Below, piece after piece: positions 1-5,490 of a DNA stretch of 5,713 bases. How positions within the stretch are numbered: position 1 is the first letter of the stretch; every line of letters starts with the position of its first letter. The stretch is taken from NCBI RefSeq assembly GCF_905207245.1, contig NZ_CAJLKP010000152.1, positions 1-5,713 on the forward strand, in the 5' to 3' direction. Source of the DNA: an uncultured Bacteroides sp. (GTDB taxonomy: Bacteria; Bacteroidota; Bacteroidia; Bacteroidales; Bacteroidaceae). The translations under genes were made by a program, and so were the position numbers. A model generated the notes under the pieces. The model saw only the letters and a list, made by a program, of their open reading frames with translations, made no database searches and was not told where the DNA came from.

Positions 1-2
1 CT

Positions 3-293
3 GACGATCGTTTCAATGCCAATTATTGGTTGTCTACGATTCTGATTGATCCTGAAAAGACCGGTACTAACTATGACGAAGTTCGTGTGCAACTTGATGC
101 CAAAGGTATTGAGACCCGTCCTTTGTGGAAGCCAATGCACCTTCAACCTGTTTATACCCATAATCCTCGTTATGTGAATGGTGTATCTGAACGTTTGTTT
201 AATATGGGTTTATGTATTCCTGCCGGTCCTTGGGTGACGGATGAAAATGTGGCTTATATTGTAGAGCAAATAAAAGGCTGTTGCAAAAAGTAG
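3..293 (+). CDS. DegT/DnrJ/EryC1/StrS-family PLP-dependent sugar aminotransferase, C-terminal part (5' end outside window)
   Basis: The frame is open from the left edge, so this is the last ~96 residues of a longer protein (family members are usually about 370-400 residues). The segment begins DDRFNANYWLS and contains ETRPLWKPMHLQP, which are hallmark C-terminal signatures of the DegT/DnrJ/EryC1/StrS aminotransferases. These cytoplasmic PLP enzymes add an amino group to a nucleotide-linked keto-sugar, and the ETRPLWKPMH segment contributes to the substrate-binding end of the fold. The catalytic lysine would lie upstream and is not visible. A TTG at position 30 could be read as a start, but conserved family sequence continues upstream of it, so it is internal. 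In Bacteroides such genes commonly sit in capsule, O-antigen or protein-glycosylation clusters, so a glycan locus to the left is likely. The exact sugar substrate cannot be told. No convincing terminator follows the stop codon. Confidence 0.9.
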   Translation, partial: DDRFNANYWLSTILIDPEKTGTNYDEVRVQLDAKGIETRPLWKPMHLQPVYTHNPRYVNGVSERLFNMGLCIPAGPWVTDENVAYIVEQIKGCCKK

Positions 294-311
294 CAGTACA
301 AATTATTGAAT

Positions 312-327
312 GATTATTAGGATAATC
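312..327. promoter_or_regulatory. Inverted repeat, probable operator of the toxin-antitoxin promoter
   Basis: GATTAT and ATAATC form a perfect 6-bp inverted repeat around a 4-nt spacer (TAGG). It lies about where the -33 region of the promoter feeding the 367-869 cassette should be. Type II antitoxins commonly bind palindromes over their own promoter, alone or with the toxin, so autoregulation is the natural reading. The repeat is short and AT-rich, so chance is possible. Confidence 0.4.
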
Positions 328-348
328 CAATATTGTAAATTACCTTTG
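317..348 (+). promoter_or_regulatory. Bacteroides-type promoter of the toxin-antitoxin cassette
   Basis: TACCTTTG at 341-348 matches the Bacteroides -7 consensus TAnnTTTG exactly. TTAG at 317-320 is a one-mismatch -33 element (consensus TTTG), 20 nt upstream. Transcription would start near 355, leaving a very short leader before the ATG at 367. The -33 half overlaps the inverted repeat at 312-327. Confidence 0.55.
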
Positions 349-366
349 TAGAAAATATATTGAGAT

Positions 367-552
367 ATGGGTAAGTTTAAAGTATATAAAGAACAAGAAC
401 CGATACAGCAGAAAGCAAGTGAGTCTTTTGTTGCTTATTCAAAGATTGATCCTAGCATTGCTACGAGAGAACGGGACAATATAAAATCTGCTATTTCTGG
501 TGAAGAATTATTGGATAGACTTCGCCCTCGTATAAAAGCCTTATTTAAATGA
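367..552 (+). CDS. Putative antitoxin of a type II toxin-antitoxin pair
   Basis: This 61-residue, strongly charged protein is encoded directly upstream of a RelE/ParE-like toxin and overlaps it by four bases (ATGA), the usual arrangement for an antitoxin gene and a sign of translational coupling. I do not recognise the family from sequence. No ribbon-helix-helix, HTH or AbrB pattern is obvious. The N-terminal half (KFKVYKEQEPIQQKASESFVAYSK) is polar, and the C-terminal SGEELLDRLRPRIKALFK looks like an amphipathic helix that could wrap the toxin. The start was chosen because it is the only ATG in frame, sits just behind a good promoter and gives a complete small ORF. The role is inferred mainly from position; a small unrelated protein is possible but less likely. 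Confidence 0.7.
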   Translation: MGKFKVYKEQEPIQQKASESFVAYSKIDPSIATRERDNIKSAISGEELLDRLRPRIKALFK

Positions 553-869
553 AAGTTGTATTTGCATCTGAAGTTGAAGAGGATTTATATGAACTTATAG
601 AAGTGCTTATTGAAAAAGAGTACTTAGGAACTTATCCTTTTGCTATTTCTTATGTAGAGGACTTAATTTCTGATATTCAACAAAACATAAATTCTAAATT
701 AAAGAAAAAAGCTTCCGCTTTTTTTGAACGGTATGGTAAGGATATGCAATATATTACTTATCAAAGGAATGCAAATACTACTTGGTATGTTTTCTTTTCA
801 ATTGTAGAAGATACTTATTTTATTAAGTATATTACTAATAATCACGTTTCCAGTCAGTATATTTTATAG
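549..869 (+). CDS. RelE/ParE-superfamily toxin-like protein
   Basis: A 106-residue protein with the length and overall pattern of RelE/ParE toxins: an N-terminal strand (MKVVFASEVEEDLYEL), two helices (about residues 9-55), and a C-terminal sheet. The closing segment, residues 77-106, with TTWYVFF, then YFIKYITNNH and SSQYIL, resembles a family I associate with Bacteroidales genomes. RelE members cleave mRNA on the ribosome and ParE members poison gyrase. Which activity applies here cannot be read from sequence, and the classical RelE catalytic set is not obvious. Basic residues cluster at 50-54 (KLKKK), with R61, K64 and R73 following. The start codon overlaps the antitoxin stop codon. Codon and base use is clearly more AT-rich than in the genes to the right, which suggests horizontal acquisition. 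Confidence 0.75.
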   Translation: MKVVFASEVEEDLYELIEVLIEKEYLGTYPFAISYVEDLISDIQQNINSKLKKKASAFFERYGKDMQYITYQRNANTTWYVFFSIVEDTYFIKYITNNHVSSQYIL

Positions 870-871
870 AC

Positions 872-879
872 TATTTTTG
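872..879 (+). promoter_or_regulatory. Possible -7 element inside the toxin-terminator interval
   Basis: TATTTTTG matches TAnnTTTG exactly and lies just after the toxin stop codon. A partial -33 (TTTC, 847-850) is 21 nt upstream. If active, it would start a transcript of about 40 nt ending at the terminator at 894-926. T-rich DNA matches this motif easily, so confidence is low. Confidence 0.25.
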
Positions 880-893
880 TAGTAGAAAGAAGA

Positions 894-926
894 GTCGCTA
901 TCCACATAAGGATGGTGGCTTTTTTT
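894..926 (+). terminator. Rho-independent terminator after the toxin-antitoxin cassette
   Basis: GTCGCTATCC (894-903) and GGATGGTGGC (910-919) pair over ten positions, counting G-U pairs, around the loop ACATAA. Seven T residues follow at once (920-926). It lies 25 nt after the toxin stop codon and is the natural end of that operon. Confidence 0.85.
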
Positions 927-960
927 GTTTGTGGATCGATTTCCACATAATTGTGGAAAA
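898..960. repeat. Cluster of four TCCACA motifs (DnaA-box-like), including an 8-bp inverted repeat
   Basis: The 9-mers ending in TCCACA are CTATCCACA (898-906, +), CGATCCACA (930-938, minus), ATTTCCACA (939-947, +) and TTTTCCACA (952-960, minus). Compared with the DnaA box TTATCCACA, they differ at one, two, two and one positions. The last two form a perfect inverted repeat, TTTCCACA-TAAT-TGTGGAAA (940-959). TCCACATAA also occurs as a direct repeat at 901-909 and 942-950. No T tract follows the 940-959 hairpin on either strand, so it is not a terminator. The first motif lies inside the terminator stem, so its match may be incidental. The function is unknown. Confidence 0.4.
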
Positions 961-1026
961 AATACTCAAAATAGAAAAATGCTTTTTATTTCATAGTTAT
1001 TCAAGTGGTTGATATATAGCTAAATA

Positions 1027-1034
1027 TAACTTTG
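1027..1034 (+). promoter_or_regulatory. -7 element of the PepSY-like gene promoter
   Basis: TAACTTTG matches the Bacteroides -7 consensus TAnnTTTG. No good TTTG lies at the ideal distance; the nearest is TTG at 1009-1011 with a short 15-nt spacer. Transcription would start near 1041 and give a leader of about 70 nt before the ATG at 1112. That leader holds a weak stem, CTTGC (1055-1059) with GCAAG (1076-1080), and a small palindrome, GTTTAA-T-TTAAAC (1089-1101). Confidence 0.5.
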
Positions 1035-1111
1035 GTAATAGCTTTGGCATGCGTCTTGCACTATATTATGTGAGAGCAAGCAAGAAATGTTTAATTTAAA
1101 CAATTAGAATT

Positions 1112-1417
1112 ATGAAAAAGTTATTTTTAGCAGTAGCATTGGTGATGGGATTGGGTACTTCAGTAGCATTTGCTAACAACATGGTATCGGATGTTGAAAT
1201 CGTAACGATGATCAACGAGTTTAAACCGATTGATGTAAAAGAACTCCCGCAGGCAGTTCAGGATGCCATCAAGGAAAACTACTCGGAAGCAACCATCAAA
1301 GAGGCAGCCGTTGAAGTTGCTGAAGATGGAACTAAGACTTATAAGGTAACATTGGTGGATGCAGCCGGTGCCGAGAATCCTGTTCTTTTCAATGAAAAAG
1401 GAGAGGTTCAGAAGTAA
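1112..1417 (+). CDS. Small secreted PepSY-like (BLIP-like) protein
   Basis: A 101-residue protein with a classical Sec signal peptide: KK at residues 2-3, a hydrophobic core to about 18, and an AFA signal peptidase I site at 19-21, leaving about 80 mature residues in the periplasm or outside. The mature part, with ELPQAVQDAIKENYSEATIKEA, then TYKVTLVDAAGAENPVLFNEKGEVQK, fits the PepSY-like / beta-lactamase-inhibitor-like fold common in Bacteroidetes: a helix starting LPxAVxxxI, then strands ending in a VxFxxxGE turn. Such proteins are often named putative beta-lactamase-inhibitor-like, but the fold is all that links them to BLIP and no inhibitor role should be assumed. There is no lipobox, no cysteine and only a single repeat of the fold. 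The gene is monocistronic, with its own promoter and terminator. The start is the ATG that supplies the signal peptide; the leader is A/T-rich without a Shine-Dalgarno sequence. Confidence 0.8.
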   Translation: MKKLFLAVALVMGLGTSVAFANNMVSDVEIVTMINEFKPIDVKELPQAVQDAIKENYSEATIKEAAVEVAEDGTKTYKVTLVDAAGAENPVLFNEKGEVQK

Positions 1418-1441
1418 TAGGTCTTTATTTATATCATAATT

Positions 1442-1485
1442 AAAAGGGAGGGGCAGAAATTTGATTTACTGCTTCCTCCCTTTTT
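1442..1485. terminator. Bidirectional Rho-independent terminator between convergent genes
   Basis: AAAAGGGAGG (1442-1451) pairs perfectly with CCTCCCTTTT (1475-1484), and an inner GCAG/CTGC stem continues past a small internal loop. On the plus strand the stem runs into TTTTT and a T-rich tail, ending the PepSY-like transcript. Read on the minus strand, the stem ends in TTTTAATTAT, so it can also end the lipoprotein operon whose stop codon is at 1511-1513. Confidence 0.85.
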
Positions 1486-1510
1486 GCTTTTATTTGCTAT
1501 TGGTTCCCTT

Positions 1511-3313
1511 TTACATCGGTAAATTGTCAATTATGTCTTTCGAACATATTGGCAATTTGCCCTCTTGCCCCATGTTTACGAATACTGTGGCGCAGAGTAC
1601 GGTCCATTGGTCGCCATAAGTCATGGTACTGCTGTGGCTATAACCTAAACAATGCCCGTATTCGTGGAACATAGCTTGTCGGGCATAGTTGTGAGGATTG
1701 GAGCCCAGCGGTGTTGCATCAAAATAGACTCCCCTATAACAGTAGTCCGCCAATCCGTAAGTGTTGCCACCTCCCAGACCGCCGACGCCTGATACGCGAC
1801 CCAATACGAGCCCTCCATGACTGCGGATTCTCTGGCGTAATGCATCCAGATTGATGGCATTTCCTCCGTTGTCTTTCAGTTTGCCTTCATATTTGTTCAT
1901 TTCTGTATTAAACTCTTCGGAAGAGAACATGAAAGCCATATTGATGGCCAATGCCACCCCGTGGCGACATAATAATGGATCCATGTGCCGCCAGTAAGCG
2001 TGTCCCTTGTCGGCTTGATAAGCTGAGAAACGGATGAACCACCGGCTGTCTATCTGCTCTATCTTCTTCATATACGGATCTTCCGTCCGGATAATAAGCG
2101 TGACATCGTCACCGGAAAGTTCCGGTTGTGCAGGTATCACTATCTTTCTGCCGCTGCTGGTGGTGAATGTCCGGTCGGAACTTACAACGGGCAACGGGAG
2201 AGTGGCTTCCATGAAAGGATAGATCGCATCAAAATGTGCCAATTCAAGGAACTCAGTACTGATATTATTGAATCGACATAGAATAGTCACATCATGGATA
2301 GCAACCGGTGAGAAGAATTTAACCAGTAATTGATGTTCATCCGAGATAGATACTTGTAACGGTGCGTTTGCATAGAAGGAACGGTGCTTACTGTCATAGA
2401 AGATGTCTCGTGGCTCGTTGGCTAAAAACATGGTGTCGGTCCCGAAGCGGGAGAAATCTTCTTCGCGGATATAAAGCAATCCGTCCAGGCTTTCCGGATG
2501 CCGGTAGTCAATGCTGATGTGGGATATGCGTCCTGCCTCGATTTTGCAGTTACTGAAGCGGTATTTGTGTACGAACGATGTGCCGTCACTGCGGCTTGAC
2601 TCGATCGTTACAAATCCGGAAAGTGCCTCTTTACCGGGCAATGAGTAAAATGAACGGCTTTCCGTGATGTCATAAGATTCAATACCTTCCGTGCCGGAGT
2701 ATTCACCATTGGCACTGAGACCGGTATATACTCCTTCGGCATCATCAAATGTGATGTCGATTTTGCGGATAAAGCGCCACATATAATCGGACGAGACGCT
2801 CAAGTCTACATCAACTCTACCTACACATCTCTCCAATGTCACCGTCTGCGATTCCGTGGCTTGTTCCTTGCCGATGTGCAGCTCTATTTTTTTGTAAAAG
2901 TAGACATCGTCAAGAGGGGCTTTTGCCGCCTGATTCAGCAGCCAGGCATCCGACAATTGCTCAGGTTCGTTGATCGTCGCATCTGATTCCGCACTCGTGG
3001 TAGCTAGGAATACAACCGTATAGTCACCGTATTCCAATCCTTCAATGGTCAGTTTGGAGAAGTCTGCTTCCAGCTTTTGATACAACGGTTTGAGTATTTG
3101 GCCCCGGTCATCGGCAATGGCATACCACATACGGGCAATCTGTTCCGTTTCCTCATTGCGTGTTTGTACGGCAGTGCCGTCTTCCTGCAATCCAAGAAGA
3201 AATGTTACCTGACCGGAGGCAGGCGGCATAAGGCCGGATTCCTGTTCAAGCTCGGTTGAGCAGCTTGCCAGCAGCAATGCCAGAAATAATAGTATGATTT
3301 TTGCAATCTTCAT
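1511..3313 (-). CDS. Surface lipoprotein: FimB/Mfa2-like N-terminal region fused to a metzincin-type zinc metalloprotease domain
   Basis: A 600-residue lipoprotein. The signal peptide MKIAKIILLFLALLLASC ends in the lipobox LASC, so Cys18 would be lipidated, and an acidic, flexible segment (STELEQESG) follows. Residues ~34-270 have the FimB/Mfa2 fimbrial-anchor pattern: an early strand (GQVTFLLGL), a turn region (YGDYTVVFLATT) and ERCVGRVDVDLSV at 161-173. Residues ~275-430 are beta-rich and unassigned. Residues ~430-600 hold the metzincin zinc site HEYGHCLGYSH (550-560): His550, His554 and His560 as ligands, Glu551 as catalytic base, and Gly557 at the conserved turn. Met564 in STMTYG is the likely Met-turn, unusually close to the last His. 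I infer a surface-anchored protease or processing enzyme. The gene starts 12 nt after the upstream gene's stop, behind GAGG six bases before the ATG, a Shine-Dalgarno that is uncommon in this phylum. A structural protein with a degenerate protease domain is possible, but the full motif argues against it. Confidence 0.8.
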   Translation of the reverse strand: MKIAKIILLFLALLLASCSTELEQESGLMPPASGQVTFLLGLQEDGTAVQTRNEETEQIARMWYAIADDRGQILKPLYQKLEADFSKLTIEGLEYGDYTVVFLATTSAESDATINEPEQLSDAWLLNQAAKAPLDDVYFYKKIELHIGKEQATESQTVTLERCVGRVDVDLSVSSDYMWRFIRKIDITFDDAEGVYTGLSANGEYSGTEGIESYDITESRSFYSLPGKEALSGFVTIESSRSDGTSFVHKYRFSNCKIEAGRISHISIDYRHPESLDGLLYIREEDFSRFGTDTMFLANEPRDIFYDSKHRSFYANAPLQVSISDEHQLLVKFFSPVAIHDVTILCRFNNISTEFLELAHFDAIYPFMEATLPLPVVSSDRTFTTSSGRKIVIPAQPELSGDDVTLIIRTEDPYMKKIEQIDSRWFIRFSAYQADKGHAYWRHMDPLLCRHGVALAINMAFMFSSEEFNTEMNKYEGKLKDNGGNAINLDALRQRIRSHGGLVLGRVSGVGGLGGGNTYGLADYCYRGVYFDATPLGSNPHNYARQAMFHEYGHCLGYSHSSTMTYGDQWTVLCATVFVNMGQEGKLPICSKDIIDNLPM

Positions 3314-3317
3314 AGAA

Positions 3318-3322
3318 TTCCT
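3318..3322 (-). promoter_or_regulatory. Shine-Dalgarno-like site before the metzincin lipoprotein gene
   Basis: Read on the minus strand, the 12-nt gap is AAGAGGAATTCT followed by ATG. AGAGG, with GAGG six bases before the start, is a clear anti-16S match. The other starts in this window lack one and have A/T-rich leaders. It supports the ATG at 3313 and allows initiation independent of coupling to the upstream gene. Confidence 0.5.
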
Positions 3323-3325
3323 CTT

Positions 3326-5212
3326 TTATTTTTTTACACAACGTAAGGATGCAAACGCTTCCATCTGCAATTGTCTTTCGGAAATGGCAGTGGTTTCCTT
3401 GCCTTCAAACGGCAACCAGTAAGTCCATGCATAGCCACCCGGACAGCCGTTACGTTCGCTTGTCCATAACACGGCTCTTTTTCCGAAAGCCGGATTATTG
3501 GTGGTAGACTTGTCACCTTTTCCGCCTGCCAAGGGGATGATAAGGTAACGTCCGGTATCTTCTGAAGTAAATTTCACATAGTGTTGCGTTCCTGTTACAC
3601 CGGTCGGGGTAGTCAGGGTTCCTTCGCCAATGTGGAGTGTAGCGGTTATTTTTTCTCCGTTTCCTGCTGTATAAGTGCCGGGGATTTCCTGTCCTTTGGG
3701 GAGAAGGGAATTCAGTTCGTTGCGGGTTGGCACACGGTAGCCTTCCGGACAAGGCATGTGGGTATCGTTTTGCCAGGGTATGTCGGCTGTTTGGTTACCC
3801 AGATTGTTTGAGGGGTTGTATCCTTGCCAGGGAACATACATATACTTCCGTCCATACTGGAACAAACCACCGATACTGCTGACCCAACCGGTATGGTACA
3901 TCTCCTCAACAGTAGCACCGTCTAAAGGATATACTTGGTCTTCCAGCTCCCGGCTGCGTGCATTGAACGCCATCCATGTGCTACCACCCATTTCAACAGT
4001 TTCAATCTGCTTGTCGCTCGGAGCCACACGAATTTCTACATAGTCATAAGAGCCGGTCAGCAAAGCATTTTTTAAATGTACCAGAAATGTATAGCCCAGC
4101 CGGCCACTGCCTTGTGCGGCCACCGATACATTGAATGCCGAAACTATGCCTTCTGTCTCTTCGGATACCGATATGTCGCTGAGATTCACGTCATTGCCGG
4201 TGCCCTCGGTACCCGATATGTCAATTCGGGTGTCGGAAACAAATGCCAGCTTCATGTCACTGACTCCTGTGGCGGGTACCTCTACTATATTATTCTCATA
4301 ATCTACTGTTACTCCTTCCGGAATCTTGGATTGGGAAGCATTAAGCAGGATACGATGCTCCGTATCAGGTTTCCCGATAATCGTTTCGCCTTCTTCCCAA
4401 GGCTTGATTTCGAAGATTCCTTCTACTGTGGCACCTACGTTGAGTACTGACAATTCGTAAACTTTGTTACGTTCTATACTGGGTAATTGCATCTCCAGTC
4501 TGATGGGGATTTCATCGTATGTACCACGCAGGATGATATGTACAGGACGTGTACTCTCGAAAATGCGGAATATTCCCTGTTGCTCTCCACCGAAAGCGGG
4601 AGCAAATTTCTTTAAGTAACTTACTGTTTTATCTGATGCGGAAGTGTTTTCGATGAACGGATATGTTTCGGCCGGAGCATCCTCCACGATTACTTCTTTG
4701 ATTAATGTTTTGCTGTCTGCTGTGGTATTCAGGTCCAGGCGGGCTACACCGCGTTTCATGCCGACATTGATTTCCTGACCACTGCGTGTTTGGGGAGTAC
4801 TTTCCAATTCAACGATTGCGGCCATAAAGTCAGGAGCTGAATTATCATGCAGTCCTTCGCCGATGGTCATGTTGCGGAATTCTTCTTCGGTAATGTTTCC
4901 TTCCTGAACCGGAAGTGTCACTCCGGTGAGGAAGTACAGCCGTGAACCGTTGAGTGCGGAAACACTGGACTGACCATTGGCTTCGGGAGTCAATTGTTGC
5001 GTTTTGTATAAGTTACCATCACTGAACTGGAAAACTGATACATCCCGTAATTCCTCAGAAGAATCTGAACCGGAAGTCGTAATACCTTTTACCACTAATG
5101 AATAAGTTTGTTGTTTACCTTCTCCCTCAGACGGTGCATCGTCTGAGCAGGCGCCTAAAAACAACGTTCCGAGCAAGGCGGGAACGATGATCTTTTTGTA
5201 AGGGTGATTCAT
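3326..5212 (-). CDS. Fimbrillin-like surface lipoprotein with C-terminal FISUMP domain (probable adhesin or fimbrial tip subunit)
   Basis: A 628-residue lipoprotein and the first gene of the minus-strand operon. The signal peptide ends in the lipobox LGAC with Cys22, followed by SDD, which resembles the acidic lipoprotein export signal reported for Bacteroidetes surface lipoproteins. Residues ~37-275 match the Mfa-like/fimbrillin fold, ending in the usual closing strand with FEIKPWEEG (267-275). Residues ~285-400 look like a second beta-sandwich domain. Residues ~404-628 form a FISUMP (Fibrobacter succinogenes major paralogous) domain, shown by MGGSTWMAFNAR (408-419), GGLFQYGRKY (448-457), CPEGYRVPTRNEL (488-500), VLWTS (581-585) and the terminal ASLRCVKK with Cys625. 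FISUMP domains are extracellular and C-type-lectin-like in look, and they occur at the end of many Bacteroidetes surface proteins, so binding of a glycan or protein ligand is plausible but not proven. The start is the ATG that provides the signal peptide; the leader is A-rich without a Shine-Dalgarno. I do not recognise a named gene. Confidence 0.85.
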   Translation of the reverse strand: MNHPYKKIIVPALLGTLFLGACSDDAPSEGEGKQQTYSLVVKGITTSGSDSSEELRDVSVFQFSDGNLYKTQQLTPEANGQSSVSALNGSRLYFLTGVTLPVQEGNITEEEFRNMTIGEGLHDNSAPDFMAAIVELESTPQTRSGQEINVGMKRGVARLDLNTTADSKTLIKEVIVEDAPAETYPFIENTSASDKTVSYLKKFAPAFGGEQQGIFRIFESTRPVHIILRGTYDEIPIRLEMQLPSIERNKVYELSVLNVGATVEGIFEIKPWEEGETIIGKPDTEHRILLNASQSKIPEGVTVDYENNIVEVPATGVSDMKLAFVSDTRIDISGTEGTGNDVNLSDISVSEETEGIVSAFNVSVAAQGSGRLGYTFLVHLKNALLTGSYDYVEIRVAPSDKQIETVEMGGSTWMAFNARSRELEDQVYPLDGATVEEMYHTGWVSSIGGLFQYGRKYMYVPWQGYNPSNNLGNQTADIPWQNDTHMPCPEGYRVPTRNELNSLLPKGQEIPGTYTAGNGEKITATLHIGEGTLTTPTGVTGTQHYVKFTSEDTGRYLIIPLAGGKGDKSTTNNPAFGKRAVLWTSERNGCPGGYAWTYWLPFEGKETTAISERQLQMEAFASLRCVKK

Positions 5213-5248
5213 GTTTTTTGTAAAATGTTATATTGAATATTGATAGTT

Positions 5249-5270
5249 CTTTCGGACCTTTTTCCGAAAG
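5249..5270 (-). promoter_or_regulatory. Hairpin at the 5' end of the lipoprotein operon leader
   Basis: CTTTCGG (5249-5255) and CCGAAAG (5264-5270) form a perfect 7-bp inverted repeat with an 8-nt loop. With the -7 element at 5277-5284, transcription would start near 5273, so the mRNA would begin with this stem-loop about 37 nt before the start codon. It could protect the 5' end or be a protein-binding site. No T tract follows it on the minus strand, so a terminator is unlikely. Confidence 0.5.
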
Positions 5271-5276
5271 CGGGTG

Positions 5277-5284
5277 CAAAAATA
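5277..5284 (-). promoter_or_regulatory. -7 element of the lipoprotein operon promoter
   Basis: Read on the minus strand this is TATTTTTG, an exact TAnnTTTG match, about 65 nt upstream of the start codon at 5212. No TTTG is found at the -33 position (about 5304-5309), so an activator or alternative sigma factor may be needed. A second, weaker candidate on the same strand is AACCTTTG (5353-5360) with ATTG at 5381-5384, 20 nt upstream of it. Confidence 0.4.
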
Positions 5285-5419
5285 TATAATTTTTCAATAT
5301 GGGAATTTTTTAGTACCGAAATTTAAGTTCATAAGTTTATTTTTATTTGTTGCAAAGGTTGTATAAATGTGGAGATGGGACAATACCTACAAATAGTGAA
5401 TATCCTTTTCGCGAATACT

Positions 5420-5427
5420 TATCTTTG
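5420..5427 (+). promoter_or_regulatory. Possible upstream promoter -7 element for the hydB-like gene
   Basis: TATCTTTG is identical to the -7 box at 5513-5520 but lies 93 nt further upstream and has no good -33 element. It may be a second promoter that would place the direct repeats in the leader, or a chance match. Confidence 0.3.
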
Positions 5428-5440
5428 AATTATGTCATAT

Positions 5441-5477
5441 TGTAATCTGTAGCCTTGTCTTTTCCCTCCTGTAATCT
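5441..5477 (+). repeat. Direct repeat TGTAATCT upstream of the hydB-like promoter
   Basis: TGTAATCT occurs at 5441-5448 and 5470-5477, 29 nt apart, with loosely similar sequence following each copy (GTAGC and TATAGC, then a pyrimidine run). The second copy ends 13 nt before the -33 element, a suitable place for an activator or repressor. The match is short and may be fortuitous. Confidence 0.3.
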
Positions 5478-5490
5478 TTATAGCTTTCCT

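Noticed and set aside
30..32. TTG as the start of a short complete gene at the left edge
   Set aside because: Conserved aminotransferase sequence continues in frame upstream to position 3, so this is an internal leucine codon of a truncated gene.
940..959. TTTCCACA-TAAT-TGTGGAAA as a second terminator
   Set aside because: It is followed by A residues on the plus strand and by a mixed sequence on the minus strand, without a T tract in either direction.
4076..4450. A 124-codon plus-strand open frame opposite the fimbrillin-like gene
   Set aside because: It lies wholly antisense to a well-supported lipoprotein gene and its product is rich in Cys and Tyr with no recognisable motif. It is a shadow, as are the other open frames inside 1511-5212.
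5249..5321. Invertible (phase-variable) promoter for the surface lipoprotein operon
   Set aside because: Bacteroides surface loci often use invertible promoters, but the only repeats here are a 7-bp hairpin and a stray CCGAAA. No longer inverted pair flanks the promoter and no recombinase gene is present.
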